Notes under the pieces: generated by a model
What the model was told of the DNA's origin: nothing
Databases searched by the model: none
Seen by the model: only the letters and a program-made list of their open reading frames with translations
Shown here: in pieces, positions 10,706 through 21,856 of the stretch
Layout: each line of letters opens with the position of its first letter
Numbering within the stretch: position 1 is the stretch's first letter
Program-made: the position numbers and the translations under genes
NCBI GenBank assembly: GCA_033557465.1
Contig: CM066033.1
Location: 1,305,193,519-1,305,257,518 of the forward strand
DNA from: Ichthyophis bannanicus
Taxonomy: Eukaryota; Chordata; Amphibia; Gymnophiona; Ichthyophiidae
DNA length: 64,000 nt
Direction: 5' to 3'

Positions 10706-11660
10706 ATTTACCAGAGTAACTGAGTTCTGAGGAGTGTAGAGAGAAGAGGAGAGGTAGTGAGGAACTGCAGAATAAATGCACTTATAGGTCATTAGAAGAT
10801 TGAATGGGATGTAGAATGGATAGGCAGCCAGTGAAGTGGCTTGAGAAGAGAGGCTACATGAGCATAGCGACACTGGCAGAAGATAAACCATGCTGCTGAG
10901 TTTTGAACAGACCGAAGGGGAGAGGAATGATTTTGATGGAAATCAGCGAGGAGCAGCTGCATTAGTTAAGACGGGAAGTGATTAGAGAGTGGATAAGGGT
11001 CTTGGTAATGTGTGTTCAAAAAGGAATTTTGCTGATATTAGAGAGAACGAAGTGACAGTTTTTTGCTGTCTGTTAGATGTGTGCAGAGAAAGAGAGTAGT
11101 CAAAGATGGTTGCGAGCTGAGGAAACATGGAGTATAGTGTTATCCACAGAAATAGAGTAGGGAAGAAAAACGGGTGGCGATGGGTTTAGGGGGTAACATA
11201 AGGAGCTCATTTGTGGCCGTGTTCAATTTCAGATGGTGGTGAGACATCCAGGCAACAATGCAAGATAAATAGGCAGAGAGATAGGCCTGGATTCCTGGAG
11301 AGATTTCAGGTGCAGAAAGATAGATCTGAGAGTCATTAGCATAAAGATGGTACTGAAAACCATGGGAGGAGATAAGTGCACCAAGGGACTAAGTGTAGAG
11401 AGAGAAAAGGAAAGGTCGGAAGACAGAGCCCTGAGGGTTCACCAACAGGATGACAGTAGAGGAGGATCCCCAGAACAAACTAAAAGTGTGATGTGAAAGA
11501 AAAGGGAAAAATCAGGATAGAACAGATCCCCCTCCTAAATCCTAGCAAGGTCAGGTTATCAAGGAAAAGGTGGTGATCAACAGTGTCGGAAGCAGCAGAA
11601 AGGTCAAGAAGGATGAGCATCAAGTAAAAGCCCTTGAATTTGGTGAGGAACAAGTGGGAA
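10706..11660 (-). pseudogene. L2-like LINE reverse transcriptase relic
   Basis: On the minus strand, bases around 11,570-11,630 read LILLDLSAASDTVDHH, the characteristic RT block A of L2-type LINEs. Further 3' on that strand an RT and thumb region can be followed in broken frames to about 10,710. Many in-frame stops and small indels are present. Neither end of the element is defined. Confidence 0.6.
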
Positions 11661-11990
11661 ATTTATAAGACATCACTTTTTTGAAATGGGTATTTGGAAC
11701 CAGACCCAATAGCATGCAAATACCCATGCACAAATTTACATCTTCTCCGAAACAGTTGAAAAACAATCCACAGAAATGTGAAGCATTTATGGATCACCAA
11801 GAGAGAGAGCTTCCTCATTAACTCCATTTGCTTGGAGGTTTACTATTTTCTTGACTACAATGAAATACTAGAAGTAACATTTGGTGCACATCTCTTTTCA
11901 GTCACATGTTTCTTCACTTATACCAACTTGTTTCTGTTACTTAACAGAAAATTTGATCACTATTGGGCTAATTCAGAAAACTAGCGCAGC
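11661..11990. other. Stretch without recognisable feature
   Basis: Moderately A/T-rich sequence. A short plus-strand frame is present (11,778-11,984) but has no domain, and I see no repeat relationship to other parts of the window. Confidence 0.4.
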
Positions 11991-12213
11991 CTTTTTTTTT
12001 TTTTGCCATCAAGTCAGTGTTGACTCATAGCGACCCAGCTACCTCTGTGTTTTCTTGGCAATGTATCACCGGAAGTAATTGCCAGCCTTTTCTTCCGAGG
12101 CAATGGAGGGTAAAGTGCCTTGCCCAAAGTCACAAGGAGCGCCAGTGGGAATCAAACCCTTGATCTTCTGGGTACTAGGCAGTTGCTCTAACCACTAGGC
12201 TACTCCTCCACAT
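11991..12213 (-). mobile_element. tRNA-derived SINE (SINE-1), complete copy
   Basis: Read on the minus strand, the head GGAGGAGTAGCCTAGTGG is a tRNA-like box A region. A box B-like stretch follows (GGTTTGATTCCC), then a body, then the tail GTCAACACTGACTTGATGGC and an A-run. The same tail style ends the BovB-like RTE at about 40,345. RNA polymerase III would transcribe such an element from the internal A and B boxes, and reverse transcriptase would be borrowed from a partner LINE. Confidence 0.8.
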
Positions 12214-12655
12214 TATGTGCAGATAATACAACTTTTAGGCACAAATTACCGCCACGCCAAATGTGGAAAAGAGATGGATACGTGCGTGAACAGTAAAGGA
12301 AAAACAAGCGTACACATAACACCAAGAGTATTTCAATTATAGACAAATGAGCTGTCCATAATAAAATAGCATGCTAATATCTGCGCCCGATCCAGAGAAA
12401 CGCATAGAGGATTTTTTAACCAGCCTTAGCACCATTATCTCTATGCCTGGGTCTGAGCTGGCTTAAAGGTGTTGTGCGTGTCCCTGACAGTATTTTAATG
12501 ACACCAGAGGCTTTCCCCGATGCCTGCTGTTGGGGGGGGGGGGGGGCAATGCCCCCAACCAAAGGCAAATCTCTGGTGGCCTAGCTGGCCCCAAACCACC
12601 CTCCACCCTCCCGGTACCTTTACAAAAGAGCGGGAGCATTGCCCATGTGCTCCTG
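12214..12655. other. Stretch without recognisable gene
   Basis: It holds a G-run at 12,531-12,546. A block near 12,488 (CAGTATTTTAATGACACC) recurs diverged near 13,061, which suggests a degraded direct repeat. No domain was recognised. Confidence 0.4.
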
Positions 12656-12836
12656 CTCCACCATCTTATTTATCTTTTTTATTTATTTTTTAATACCACC
12701 TTAACTGGGAATCAAAGCGGTGTACAGGGAACAAAAACGTAACTGTCTTACATAGAACCTTTAAAACCTTGTTAACAGCAAACAGTACAAGTACAATTGG
12801 TAAATAGTCTATGCTCTATAACATATTTACAATACA
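12656..12836 (-). repeat. SINE-2-type tail repeat, fragment
   Basis: A T/A-rich (TTTATT)n start is followed by ATACCACCTTAACTGGGAATC and a GCGGTGTACAG block. The arrangement matches the minus-strand SINE-2 type copies at 22,820 and 28,275 (TTTATT run, ATACCGC, GCGGTTTACA). No tRNA-like head is visible, so the copy is partial. Confidence 0.5.
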
Positions 12837-12914
12837 GGGATGCACCAGGCAGGGTCAGACTGTCATATAAGTAGAAAATGCCTTATGGCAGTCTGACCCT
12901 GCCTGATGCATCCC
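12837..12914. repeat. 26-bp-arm inverted repeat (hairpin)
   Basis: Arms at 12,837-12,862 and 12,889-12,914 are reverse complements with a single mismatch, separated by a 26-base A/T-rich loop. The core is GGCAGGGTCAGACTG and its complement. The structure would fold as a strong hairpin in RNA or single-stranded DNA. It may be the joined termini of an internally deleted DNA transposon, but no target duplication was seen. Confidence 0.7.
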
Positions 12915-13309
12915 AAGATGCACTGTGTGGGGCCAGGCGTCACCATTTTTCAAGATGGTGACTTGGGAGTGTGTGGGCAACCTTTGTAAAGGTACTGGAA
13001 GGGGGGTTTGAGGCTGTTGGGACACCAGGGATTTGCTTTCTCTCGGGAGCACTGGCCCCCCAACAGTATTTTGATGGCATCTAGGACTTTCTCAGATGCC
13101 CAGATCATCTGAGGGGAAGTGTCAATCCCCGATGCCATCAAAATAGGGTCAGGACACATATGCAAATTAGCCACGCCGTGCCCGTTTCTCTGGAAGATCA
13201 TGCCAAACTTGTGCCGACTTCTGTGCGCATGTGTTTGTTTTTTCTCTCCCGGTTTAACGTGTGACTAATTTACATATGTGTTCCTTTTCTGTATGCTGGT
13301 GCTGAAGTC
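12915..13309. other. Stretch without recognisable gene
   Basis: It contains the second copy of the CAGTATTTTGATGGCATC-type block and otherwise nothing I can assign. Short frames on both strands lack domains. Confidence 0.35.
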
Positions 13310-13900
13310 ATGCATTGTCCGTGTGCTGCATTGAGGCGTACAGTGTTGATAGTGTGTGACTTCAAAGCTGGCTTTCTGCATCAGCCTGTATGTCTTTACT
13401 TAGACCAGAAGAATTTTATTACAGTAACACATGCAATTGTAATTTTGTGTTTGGATTATGCAATGCCTTACTTGCAGGAGTTACCACATATCTGATGAAA
13501 CGATTGCAGTTGGTAAAAAACATTGCTATAAAATTGGTCTGCCATGCACGTAGAGACTCCCGCTTAGGTAAACATCATTGGTTACCTATTCAATATAGGA
13601 TACTGTTTAAAATTTTTCTGGTTGTCTTTGAGATATTACTTACGAATCAAGCTGCCTGCCTACTTAGGCATATTATCCCATATCAGTCCCTTTGGGTGTT
13701 GAGGTCATTGGATTTCAATTTATTTTCTGTCCTCTTTGGTTAGTGAGTTCACGAGGAAAACTTGTGTTTCTTACACAGCGCCAGCTTTATGGAATAGTTT
13801 GCCTAAGGGATTGTGGTCTGGATTGTCGTATTTGGTCTATTCTAAATTGAAAGTTTGGTTCAGGCTAGCATTTTGAAGAATAATCTTTTTCATCGTTACC
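13310..13900 (+). pseudogene. LINE (L2/Rex-like) RT C-terminal fragment
   Basis: Across two frames the plus strand reads as the thumb/C-terminal part of a CR1/L2-group RT. A DYCNALYAG-like stretch is degraded to FGLCNALLAG near 13,455, followed by KRLQLVKNIA and HHWLPIQYRILFKI near 13,580. A terminal APALWNSLP block lies near 13,780. The catalytic YADD region and both ends of the element are missing. Confidence 0.65.
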
Positions 13901-15221
13901 TGCCGTTGATGAAGTCTGTGTTGTAATCTTATAATACGGGGAATAACCTCTTATTGTCTTATGTTTCTGGTTGCTCTGCTGAATGGACCTGGTTAGAAAC
14001 AGAGTTCCTCTGGAAAGACCTAAATGAGGTTGGGATGGGGAGGCTGGTAAAGCAACATTGGAAAGGGGAGCAGCTACTAGTGGTGTTTTCTGTATCTATG
14101 CCTGAAAACTGTTTTGTTTAAAATGTGCTCCTTTTTTCTGACAAAGGGTGCATAATACTCTGAAGTAGCCCTGTAAAGCTGCTGGTATGAATTTCAGCAT
14201 AGCAGCATTCTGACTGAGTTAGTAGTACTTCTTAAATGTTTTATCTTTCATGATTAAAACCAAGCGTTCCTTGAGTGATGACAGTTTAGTCCTCCACCCC
14301 TGGTTTTTTTTATGTTGCGGTCCAAGGCTGGTGGTTTCGATTGGAATTCAATCCCACCAAGCGTTTTATCCCCCTTCAAAAATGTGTGCAGTTGTGATCT
14401 TCATGTAACATTTCATTTGGCTAGATTTGTTTTTATTTTTTTATTTGACCAGTAGAGATTTTTACTAGGTGCAGTCAGCGAGAGAAAGTAATATAATATT
14501 GTGTCCTGCCAAAAAATGACTACTTGCTTGGTCTGATGCCTCCATTCACCTCCAGATGAACTTCCTGCTAGCTTTGATAGAATGTAGTGGCTCTCTTTAC
14601 TGCCCTAATGATGGAAGTGCTTGGAAGTTGAGCAGTACCTCCCAGTTGATTGAGGTGTGGACAGAGGATATTTTCTGCCCACTTCCATGTATGAACCGTG
14701 ACTCAGATGGGTAGATACACCACACTTCTGTTAGTGCTGCAAGTTCCCATATGGCCAATGAGAGCATGTGCAGGTGCATTAAAGCAAACTTAAAAGCTGA
14801 GGATGTAGTCACAAACAGAGAGAGAAATTCAGCATTTTCCGTCAGTGCTTTGTAAAATCAATCTCTGATCCTGCAATTAAGATACTTAACTGTCCCTACT
14901 AAATTTTGATATAAATTATTTAGAAAGCGAGAGTAGTGTAAAGGTTTGTTTATATAGGTTTACTGTATAACTCCAAGTTGAGGGAGAACGAGCTGAATCA
15001 ATATTGAGTTTACTTGAGATGTAGTATTGCATTTATTAGAAAGCTGTTGCATACAGTGGGGTAAAACCAAGGCTGGTTTAGCTTGTGCCCCTAGACTTGA
15101 GGTTTTATGATCACCCTATGTGTATGCATTCTCTGGTGGTCATTTTATTATCTGCCATTTTGAAAACTTATTGGCTTGGTTTTCATGGTTCCTCTTGGAT
15201 TTCTGGAGCACCACTTTGTGA
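13901..15221. other. About 1.3 kb with nothing recognised
   Basis: No coding frame of note, no repeat shared with other parts of the window and no RNA gene. This is the longest stretch here that may be unique, possibly intronic or intergenic host DNA. Confidence 0.4.
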
Positions 15222-15640
15222 TCATAAGAACATAAGAGATGCTATTACAGGGTGAGACCAAGGATCCATCAAGCCCAGTGTCCTGTTTCCAACAGTGGCC
15301 ATTCCAGGTCACAAGTTACCTGGCAGGTTCCCAAAAAAAGTACACTGATTCCATGCTGCTTGTCCCAGGGGTAAGTAGTGAATATCCCCAGTACTCTTTC
15401 ATAATGTTTTATGGACTTTTCCTCCAGGAACTTGTCCAAAACTTTTAAATCCAGCTATAATAACAGCTTTTACTACATCCTCTGGTAAGGAATTCCAAAG
15501 TTTGATTATGGATTGTGTGAAAAAATATTTGCTCTAATGTGCTATATTGTAGCTTCATTGCATGTCCCTAGTCTTTCTACTTTTTGAAAGAGTAAACTGA
15601 TCTACGTTTACCTGTTCCTCTCCACTCATTATTTTATAGG
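15222..15640 (-). mobile_element. CR1-b LINE, 3' end fragment
   Basis: The minus strand matches the last about 420 bp of CR1-b (compare 29,125-29,560). It covers the C-terminal RT region and the 3' UTR, which ends in the CATAAGAACATAAG-type short repeat at 15,222-15,236. It is 5' truncated, as most CR1 copies are, with multiple substitutions and stops. Confidence 0.8.
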
Positions 15641-15678
15641 AGTGGAGGAGTAGCCTAGTGGTAGAGCAACTGCCTAAT
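15641..15678 (+). mobile_element. SINE-1 head, interrupted by DIRS-A
   Basis: The plus strand reads GGAGGAGTAGCCTAGTGG and continues to TGCCTAAT, where DIRS-A begins. The complete copy at 11,991-12,213 continues from this point with TACCCAGAAG, which is exactly the sequence found after DIRS-A at 23,361. Confidence 0.8.
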
Positions 15679-15850
15679 CTCCAGGAACAAGCAGGAATGA
15701 GTCTTCACATATGGGTACGTCGGTACCGACGGAGTCTGTGCGGGAACGCTTCCCAGCGTCCAATCAAAGAGCTTTTGGAAGTATCCCACCACGCCTGCGT
15801 GCTGCCTTCCCGCCTTTCCCAACTGCCTCTCCTCGGTTTTCGTTTTCCAC
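15679..15850. repeat. DIRS-A left inverted terminal repeat
   Basis: Reverse-complementary to 23,175-23,330. It includes the 14-bp palindrome CGTCGGTACCGACG near 15,719 and the block CTGCCTTCCCGCCTTTCCCA near 15,801. It lacks the outer extension of about 27 bp that only the right end has. Confidence 0.8.
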
Positions 15851-16044
15851 GGAGCCGGCAGGACGTCCTCCTGTCACCGCAGAAAATTGTTTTTATTTCT
15901 TAGTTTTCTTGTGGTCGTGGCTGTCTCCTGACGCCACCGGTACCGCCGGTGTTTTCTTTTCTTTCTTTTCTTGTAAAATCTTCCTTCAGGGAAATATTTT
16001 TTCTTCATAGTGTCTTAGGCCTTTTAGGCCTCTTCTTTTCCTTC

Positions 16045-18286
16045 ATGGAACCGCCAGCCACTTTCTCCGAGAAATGTTCAAACTGGCGGTACAACTTTAT
16101 TTTTAGACCCTCGAAGTCGGTGTCTAACCTGCTTGAGTCCTGACAACAGTTTGGGGAGAAGAAGTTCTCAATATCGAGGTTCCCTCGATACACGGTTTCC
16201 CTCCAGCTTCGGAGCACCGTCCCCTTCTTCTACACAGGATCAGGTAACCCACAAACAGTCTGTTAAGACTAGCCAGCCCTCGAGTGGTAGGTCTCATGCA
16301 CAGCATGTAGACGGCTCCGGCCTTGCCCTCGAGGGCCCATGGGCTTCAAAACCCCGGCGGGAGTCTTCGGTCTCCAAAGCGTATAAGGGGTTTCAGGTTG
16401 TTCCTGGGGTTCACCCCTCACAGAACATACCTGCGCCGTGTCCGGTGGTGGCATCCGCTTCGAGTGGTACCGATACCCCGACATGGGCACTGGTGTTGGA
16501 TGAAACACTCCACACCAGAGATAGTCATCTGGCGTCTTCGGTGCCTTCAGGGCCGGTGGATACTCTCCAGACTGACTTTTCAGTATCGGTATCAGCACCG
16601 ATACTGCCACCGACGTCGGTACCCTCCAGACGTGCATCGATAGCCTCGATGCCAAGTCTGGAATCGATCTCCAGTCTGGAGGACTGGGTACCGACTTGCC
16701 TTGGTACCGGTTCTCGGCGGTACCTAAGGCTCGGTTCCGATGATTCGGATCCACAACTCTTGGTTCCCCCGTGGCCGATTGAGTTGCCACTAGCTGACTT
16801 TCATTCACCGGTATCAGACACGTTACCGAAATCGGTACTGATGTCTCCATTACCCTTACGGTCGGTGCCTTCCATGCTTTGCTTGTCGATGCCGAGTTTA
16901 GAATCGCTCTCTAGTTTGGAAGACTCGGTACCAATACATTTTGGTACCGACACCGATCGATACCAGTGGCTCGGTACCGAGGATAGCACCCGGAGGTTTT
17001 CAGTTATCTCGGTACCGATTGAACTGTCACCGATGACTGCTCCGATGTCTTTGTCGGGCTCGACTCTGTCATCGGCATCGGTACCGGTATCCACAGTAGC
17101 ATCGTGGCCAACTTCTACCATGCTTTTTTCAACAGGATCGCTCCCTTCTATGCCAACTTGGAGTCGATACCTGGCATGGACAATGTGGAAATGACGGTCT
17201 CTGCTCCTGACAGCCAGTACCGGCGACCATCCTTTAAACATTCCACACTACACTGTGCAGGATCTTCTGTTCCTATATATCTGGATAGCTCTGTCGGTGC
17301 TCATGCTACTACTTCTTCAGATCTACCCTGTCCAAGGGAAAATACTATTAGGGAACCCTCTTTTCAGAGTTTCCTCCTGGATATAGCAAGATCTCTTGCC
17401 ATTCCTATCCCAGGACATGATCCTGCACAGGACTCTCTTTCTACCAAAGCAAATAAGAACATAATGTTTCCTTTGCATCATTCCTTGCAGAATCTCCTTC
17501 TAGGAATGTGGGAAACACCTTTAAGGGTACCCCCACCTTCCAGAGCAACTGATCTCTTATATCAGGTGCCCCCTTCTCCAGGGTTTCAAAAGACTCAACT
17601 TCCTCATCATTCCTTAGTTGTGGAATCAGCAATGAGGCGGGTAAAGAGCAAGAAAAAGCACTCTTCTTATCCGCCAGGTCACGAGTCTAAGATACTTGAT
17701 GCCTTTGGACGTCGAACCTTCCAGACATCTATGCTTTCTGCAAGAATTCTCTCATATATTTTCTATATGAGTATCTCTTGAGGAGGTCACAAAGCAATTG
17801 ATTCTTTTGACTCCTTCCCTTCCAGAGTCCAGGAGTGCAGACTATTCTTCACTGCTCAAGCATCTCCAGAATATCTCTTGGTTTCTTACTCGTGCTTCCC
17901 TAGACTCTTTTGAGTCTGTTAGCAGGACTTCTGCTATAACTAAAGGGGCACGACGTAGAGCCTGGCTCCAAGCTTCAGGCTTGGACAAATGGGCACAGCA
18001 CAGACTGGGACATACTCCTTGCACTGGAGACAATCTTTTCAACAAGGAGTCTTTACGTCAGGTTACTCAGTTTTCCACTGATTTACCTGTTCCTAGGGGC
18101 TCTTCTGCACCTTCTTCTGTCCCAGTAGGTAGGAAATGTCCTGCCAAACTTTCTTCCCATAGGAGAAGGTTTTATGTATCATCTGCCCATCCTATAGATG
18201 TTCCCAAACAGGGGAAGCATCGTCCTGGTCTGCAGAGTTCAACCTCTCACCAGGCTCAGCAAACCCAGCAACCACAGGGTTTCTAA
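16045..18286 (+). pseudogene. DIRS-A gag, diverged and frame-broken
   Basis: An ATG at 16,045 sits where copy E has its gag start, but the CxxC zinc-finger start is eroded. The middle (16,133-17,194) is a Ser/Pro/Thr-rich stretch packed with GGTACC hexamers. The conserved gag core follows (17,330-18,050). It has the RPPSRAT...YQVPPSPGFQKTQLPHHS block, AFGRRTFQ...SARILSYIFYMSIS and a GARRRAWLQASGLDKW block. The C-terminus is Gln-rich and ends QPQGF. The order matches gag of copies B, C and E. Several frame changes make it a pseudogene. Gag would form the nucleoprotein particle. Confidence 0.7.
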
Positions 18287-19098
18287 TCAACCCATCAGAT
18301 GCTTGTGACTCTGGGGATTACAATCTGCAGTTGCTTCTTCTCAATAGAGACAATCCACTGCTGTCATTCTAAATCCTAAACATGGATCTCTTCCCGAAAG
18401 ACATCCATTCTTTCTATGTTCTATGAGCTGTCAGGATGTTCATGCTTCTAGGTCACAGGGTTCTTCTCTTTTTTCCTGCTAGGGAAAGAGGTCTATCCAC
18501 TATCAAATGATAGTTCCTGTGCCAGCATGTCTCCTTTCCTTTCTATAAACTTACTACTTGGTAAGTTTTCTTCAGCTCCATTTTCTTTACCCTCTTACCA
18601 GGGTTTTTCCTCTGTAAGAGTGGTATTGCTCACTGGAGGGCTTTTCTTCAGCCTCTCTAGTTTTCTTACTTTTCTAGTGCGGAGTTCTCTTTTCTGAGTT
18701 GACTCCTCTTTTTCAATCTTGCTTGCAGCAGTTCATCAGACACGTCCAGAGTTTTCTACTCTTGTTTTGTCTGTCCTTTCTGTTTTTAAACAGTACCATT
18801 CTTCTGCTGTCTGGCAAGCAGCTACCAATGCAGGAGCCTTAATGTTTCGACCACTGGTTCTTGTCCACCAGTAACCAGATTTGTCCTCCACTAACATTCT
18901 GTCTGGTCTTAGTAGTGACTCCAAGTCAGTACTGTCATCTGTCTTGAAAATCTTTTCACTACAAACTTGTGGGTAGAGGACTGAACTGTTGTCACTCGAA
19001 CTACAATTACCAGGTAAATGTAATTATCATTTCCCTTTCTCTTACGGTAGTATCCCATGTGACCCTATGGTTGCTTGGAATGAAAACTTCCATATTGT
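18287..19098 (+). other. DIRS-A post-gag region, unreadable
   Basis: By position this should be the start of the RT domain, but I find no frame with RT motifs. It contains C/T-rich runs and short frames only. It is either extremely decayed or replaced by other sequence. Confidence 0.35.
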
Positions 19099-20479
19099 CC
19101 TGCTAGACCAGCCCAGACAAGTGGATTTTGTAACCCTACCGGCGGATTGGTAGAGGCAGAGAACCAATGAAAAGCCCAGGTTTCGGTGACCTCACTCTCA
19201 TGCCTCTCTTTGCCTTAGCCACCAGAGGTCCCTTCAGTATTTCTTTGTCTCCAGCACATGGTGGATGGATTTTCTCCTCTCTGTAGAAGATCTGAGGATT
19301 GAGAGGAAAAGAGATTTGATTAAACGCTCGTGAACAACCACCTTGAGTGTACAGATAGGTGACTCTCTCACTTGAGCACAACATGGGAGGCTCCACTAGA
19401 CTGCGGTTAGCCATAGGACTTTTCGGTAGTCATAGGAGGAAGGAAAATTGGTTCAGCTCCTCACCCTTATCATGATAAGGGCCTGTTGAGCAGCCACAAA
19501 TTGGAAGGATTTGGATGAATCTGGAATAGTGCAGCAGTCTCTCACATCCTCAGCGCCCCCTCCCTCCTCCTGTCCCCCCTGCCGTCTCCCAAAGATTACA
19601 GAAAAATCTGAGATCTGCCTGCTAGCCACCTCGCTGTACAGCCAGCCAGTGAAACAGCTTTCAGGGAGTAGAGTTGAGCTCTGCATGGATCCTCCATTTG
19701 AGGCTCTTAGCGGGTGAGTACCAAGGCTTGACCTCGTCATTGTACTTGTTGGGAGCTCCCGGTTCCATCTCTGAGGGATGCAATTCGGGGTGGACTGCTA
19801 GCGACAGTTGATGCTGTGTGGGAATTTCCTGCTGTTTTCTGCATGCGTTAGTAAATTTTTTTTGCCTGTTGTGTGCCTGGTGGTTGCACAGTCCTAACAC
19901 ACGTTCCGCCCAAGCAGCTCCAACACGCACTCCTTCCTTAGTGCCTTTTAATTCACATAACATAAAAGCACAATTATCGCACACTTGCTGGCCAGCGCTC
20001 TTGTAATACTTACCTTAACTCTGTTGTCTTTCAGGAAATGTTTGATCTGTGGCAAGCAAGGAGCCTCAGCTTTGGATTCCGGACTCTGCCCTTCCTACAT
20101 GGCAGATTGAGTCATCCCTGGTGGGCATGCTTTCCTCCTCAACTAGGGGATGCAGTTAGTCTGCCCTTACCTGCCTCTGGGCAGGAGGTGACGGATGGCG
20201 CTATGGGTAAGCATACTCAGCCGACTGGAGGCTCCAGCGACGGTGCTATGAAGCTGCTTTTTGTCCACTAAGGGGGTCTGTGGTGGCTATGTCCCCTGCT
20301 GTTGGGGAGCCTTATCCAAGAGGAGAGCTTCTGGACTCTGGATTGTCCTCTCCGGAATTCTTTTCCTTTTTGCGACAGGCCTGATCCTTCTGGTGTGGTC
20401 ATTGAGACACTGTGGCCTCTGGGTGCCCCTGGAAGCAGTCTCATGCCAGACAGGTTGAAAGTAGAAGCCCTATTCTACT
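19099..20479 (+). repeat. Inserted repeat with CxxC zinc-finger frame (possible DIRS-3 fragment)
   Basis: It opens with CCTGCTAGACCAGCCCAGAC, the same dispersed block as at 3,886. Near 20,037-20,100 the plus strand reads KCLICGKQGASALDSGLCPS, a CxxC motif plus a third Cys like the zinc fingers at the start of DIRS gag. No longer frame is preserved. I infer the 5' part of another DIRS-like family nested in DIRS-A. Confidence 0.4.
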
Positions 20480-21115
20480 TTCAACCTGTATCATTTCATG
20501 GTGCGACCGCATCTTGAATATCATGTGCAAATCTAATCGTCATATCTTAAAAAGGATCTAGCGGAATTAGAAAAGGTACAGAGAAGAGCCACCAAAATAG
20601 TAAAGTGGATGGAAGGATACCTCTATGAGGTGAGGCTTAAAAGGTTAGGGATCTTCAACCTGGAAAAGAGATGACTGATGGGAGATAAGATAGAGGTGTA
20701 TAAATTAATAGGCGTGGAACAGGTAAACATAGATTGTTTACACCATCAAAAAGTAGAAAGACCAGGTGACGTGCAATGAAGTTTCAATGTAACCAGCTTA
20801 AGACTAATAAGTGAAAAAGTATTCTCTATCGCATAATCAAACACTGGAATTAGTTACTGGAAGATGTAGTAAAAGCTGTTAGTGTAGCTGGGTTTAAAAA
20901 AAGGTTTGGAGAAGTTCCTAGAGGAAAGGTCCATAAACTGTTAAAGAGGATCCGGGAAATCCACTGCTTGCCCCAATACATGCATTGTAGAACCTGTGTG
21001 TCTTCTTGGGAACCTGCTAGGTACTTGTGACCTGGATTGGCCACTGTTGGAAACAGGATACTGGGCTTGATGGACTTTGGAGTCTGACCCAGTATGGCAT
21101 ATCTTATGTACCTTC
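20480..21115 (+). mobile_element. CR1-b LINE, 3' end fragment (plus strand)
   Basis: It matches the reverse complement of 29,125-29,760. The RT thumb (RPHLEYH near 20,510; [10 protein letters not shown] near 20,570), the C-terminus and the 3' UTR are present, ending in the ACCCAGTATGGCATATCTTATG-type terminus near 21,110. It is 5' truncated and has several stops. It lies inside DIRS-A in the same orientation. Confidence 0.75.
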
Positions 21116-21805
21116 TCTTTCTACCATCTCCATTCCCATGGCTTTGGCAACATAGTTAGAACTGGCTACAGAAAAGCCAGTAGCTATTTCATCTCCTCAT
21201 TCTCCTGCATCATACTCTCTGCAATTCTACAGAGAAGTTCTCCACTATGGGCCCTTGCTAGAGAGCATGGGTTTTTTTTTTCTCCAACAGCTATTCTAGA
21301 TGGTTGAAAAAGGCTTTTTCAGTCATATCTCCCATGACTAGAAAAGTTCTCCTTTTTAATATAAAGCACATAGGCCTACTCTTACGTGAAAGGTTAAGGA
21401 GTTGCTAATTCCCTACTTTGGTCCATAGTATTTCCAATAGGGAATATGTTTTCTCCTTCCAGCTCGTCCTCATGGTAAGAACGCATGATACCTTTTTGCC
21501 CTTAAGCAGGTCAGCATGGTATCTCATTCCTTTGCGTCTTCTGTCCACTTACCATGCTAGACTTCTAGAATACTCAGGACTTGCGGGCTGCTAACTGATA
21601 TCCTCTGCTTTTCACGTAACCATCCTGGTTATTCTACTACCTAGCATCCCTGTAGCCATAACCAGTGGGAATTGATTCTCTATATGTCTTCTCAAGTAGG
21701 TTCCACCTTCTTGTTCTTAGATGAATCTTTCCTCTCAACATTTTTCCTATGTGAATGCCTTTTTGTGGGCATATCTCTGTCTGCTTCTTGCAGACTTCCA
21801 TATAG

Positions 21806-21856
<51 letters not shown>

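Noticed and set aside
11991..12213. Functional tRNA gene
   Set aside because: Boxes A and B are present, but there is no cloverleaf. A long body and an RTE-type tail follow, so it is a SINE.
16269..16850. Antisense frames inside DIRS-A gag (193 and 146 codons)
   Set aside because: Palindromic GGTACC-rich, stop-poor sequence opens several frames at once, and only the plus-strand frame aligns with sister gag copies.
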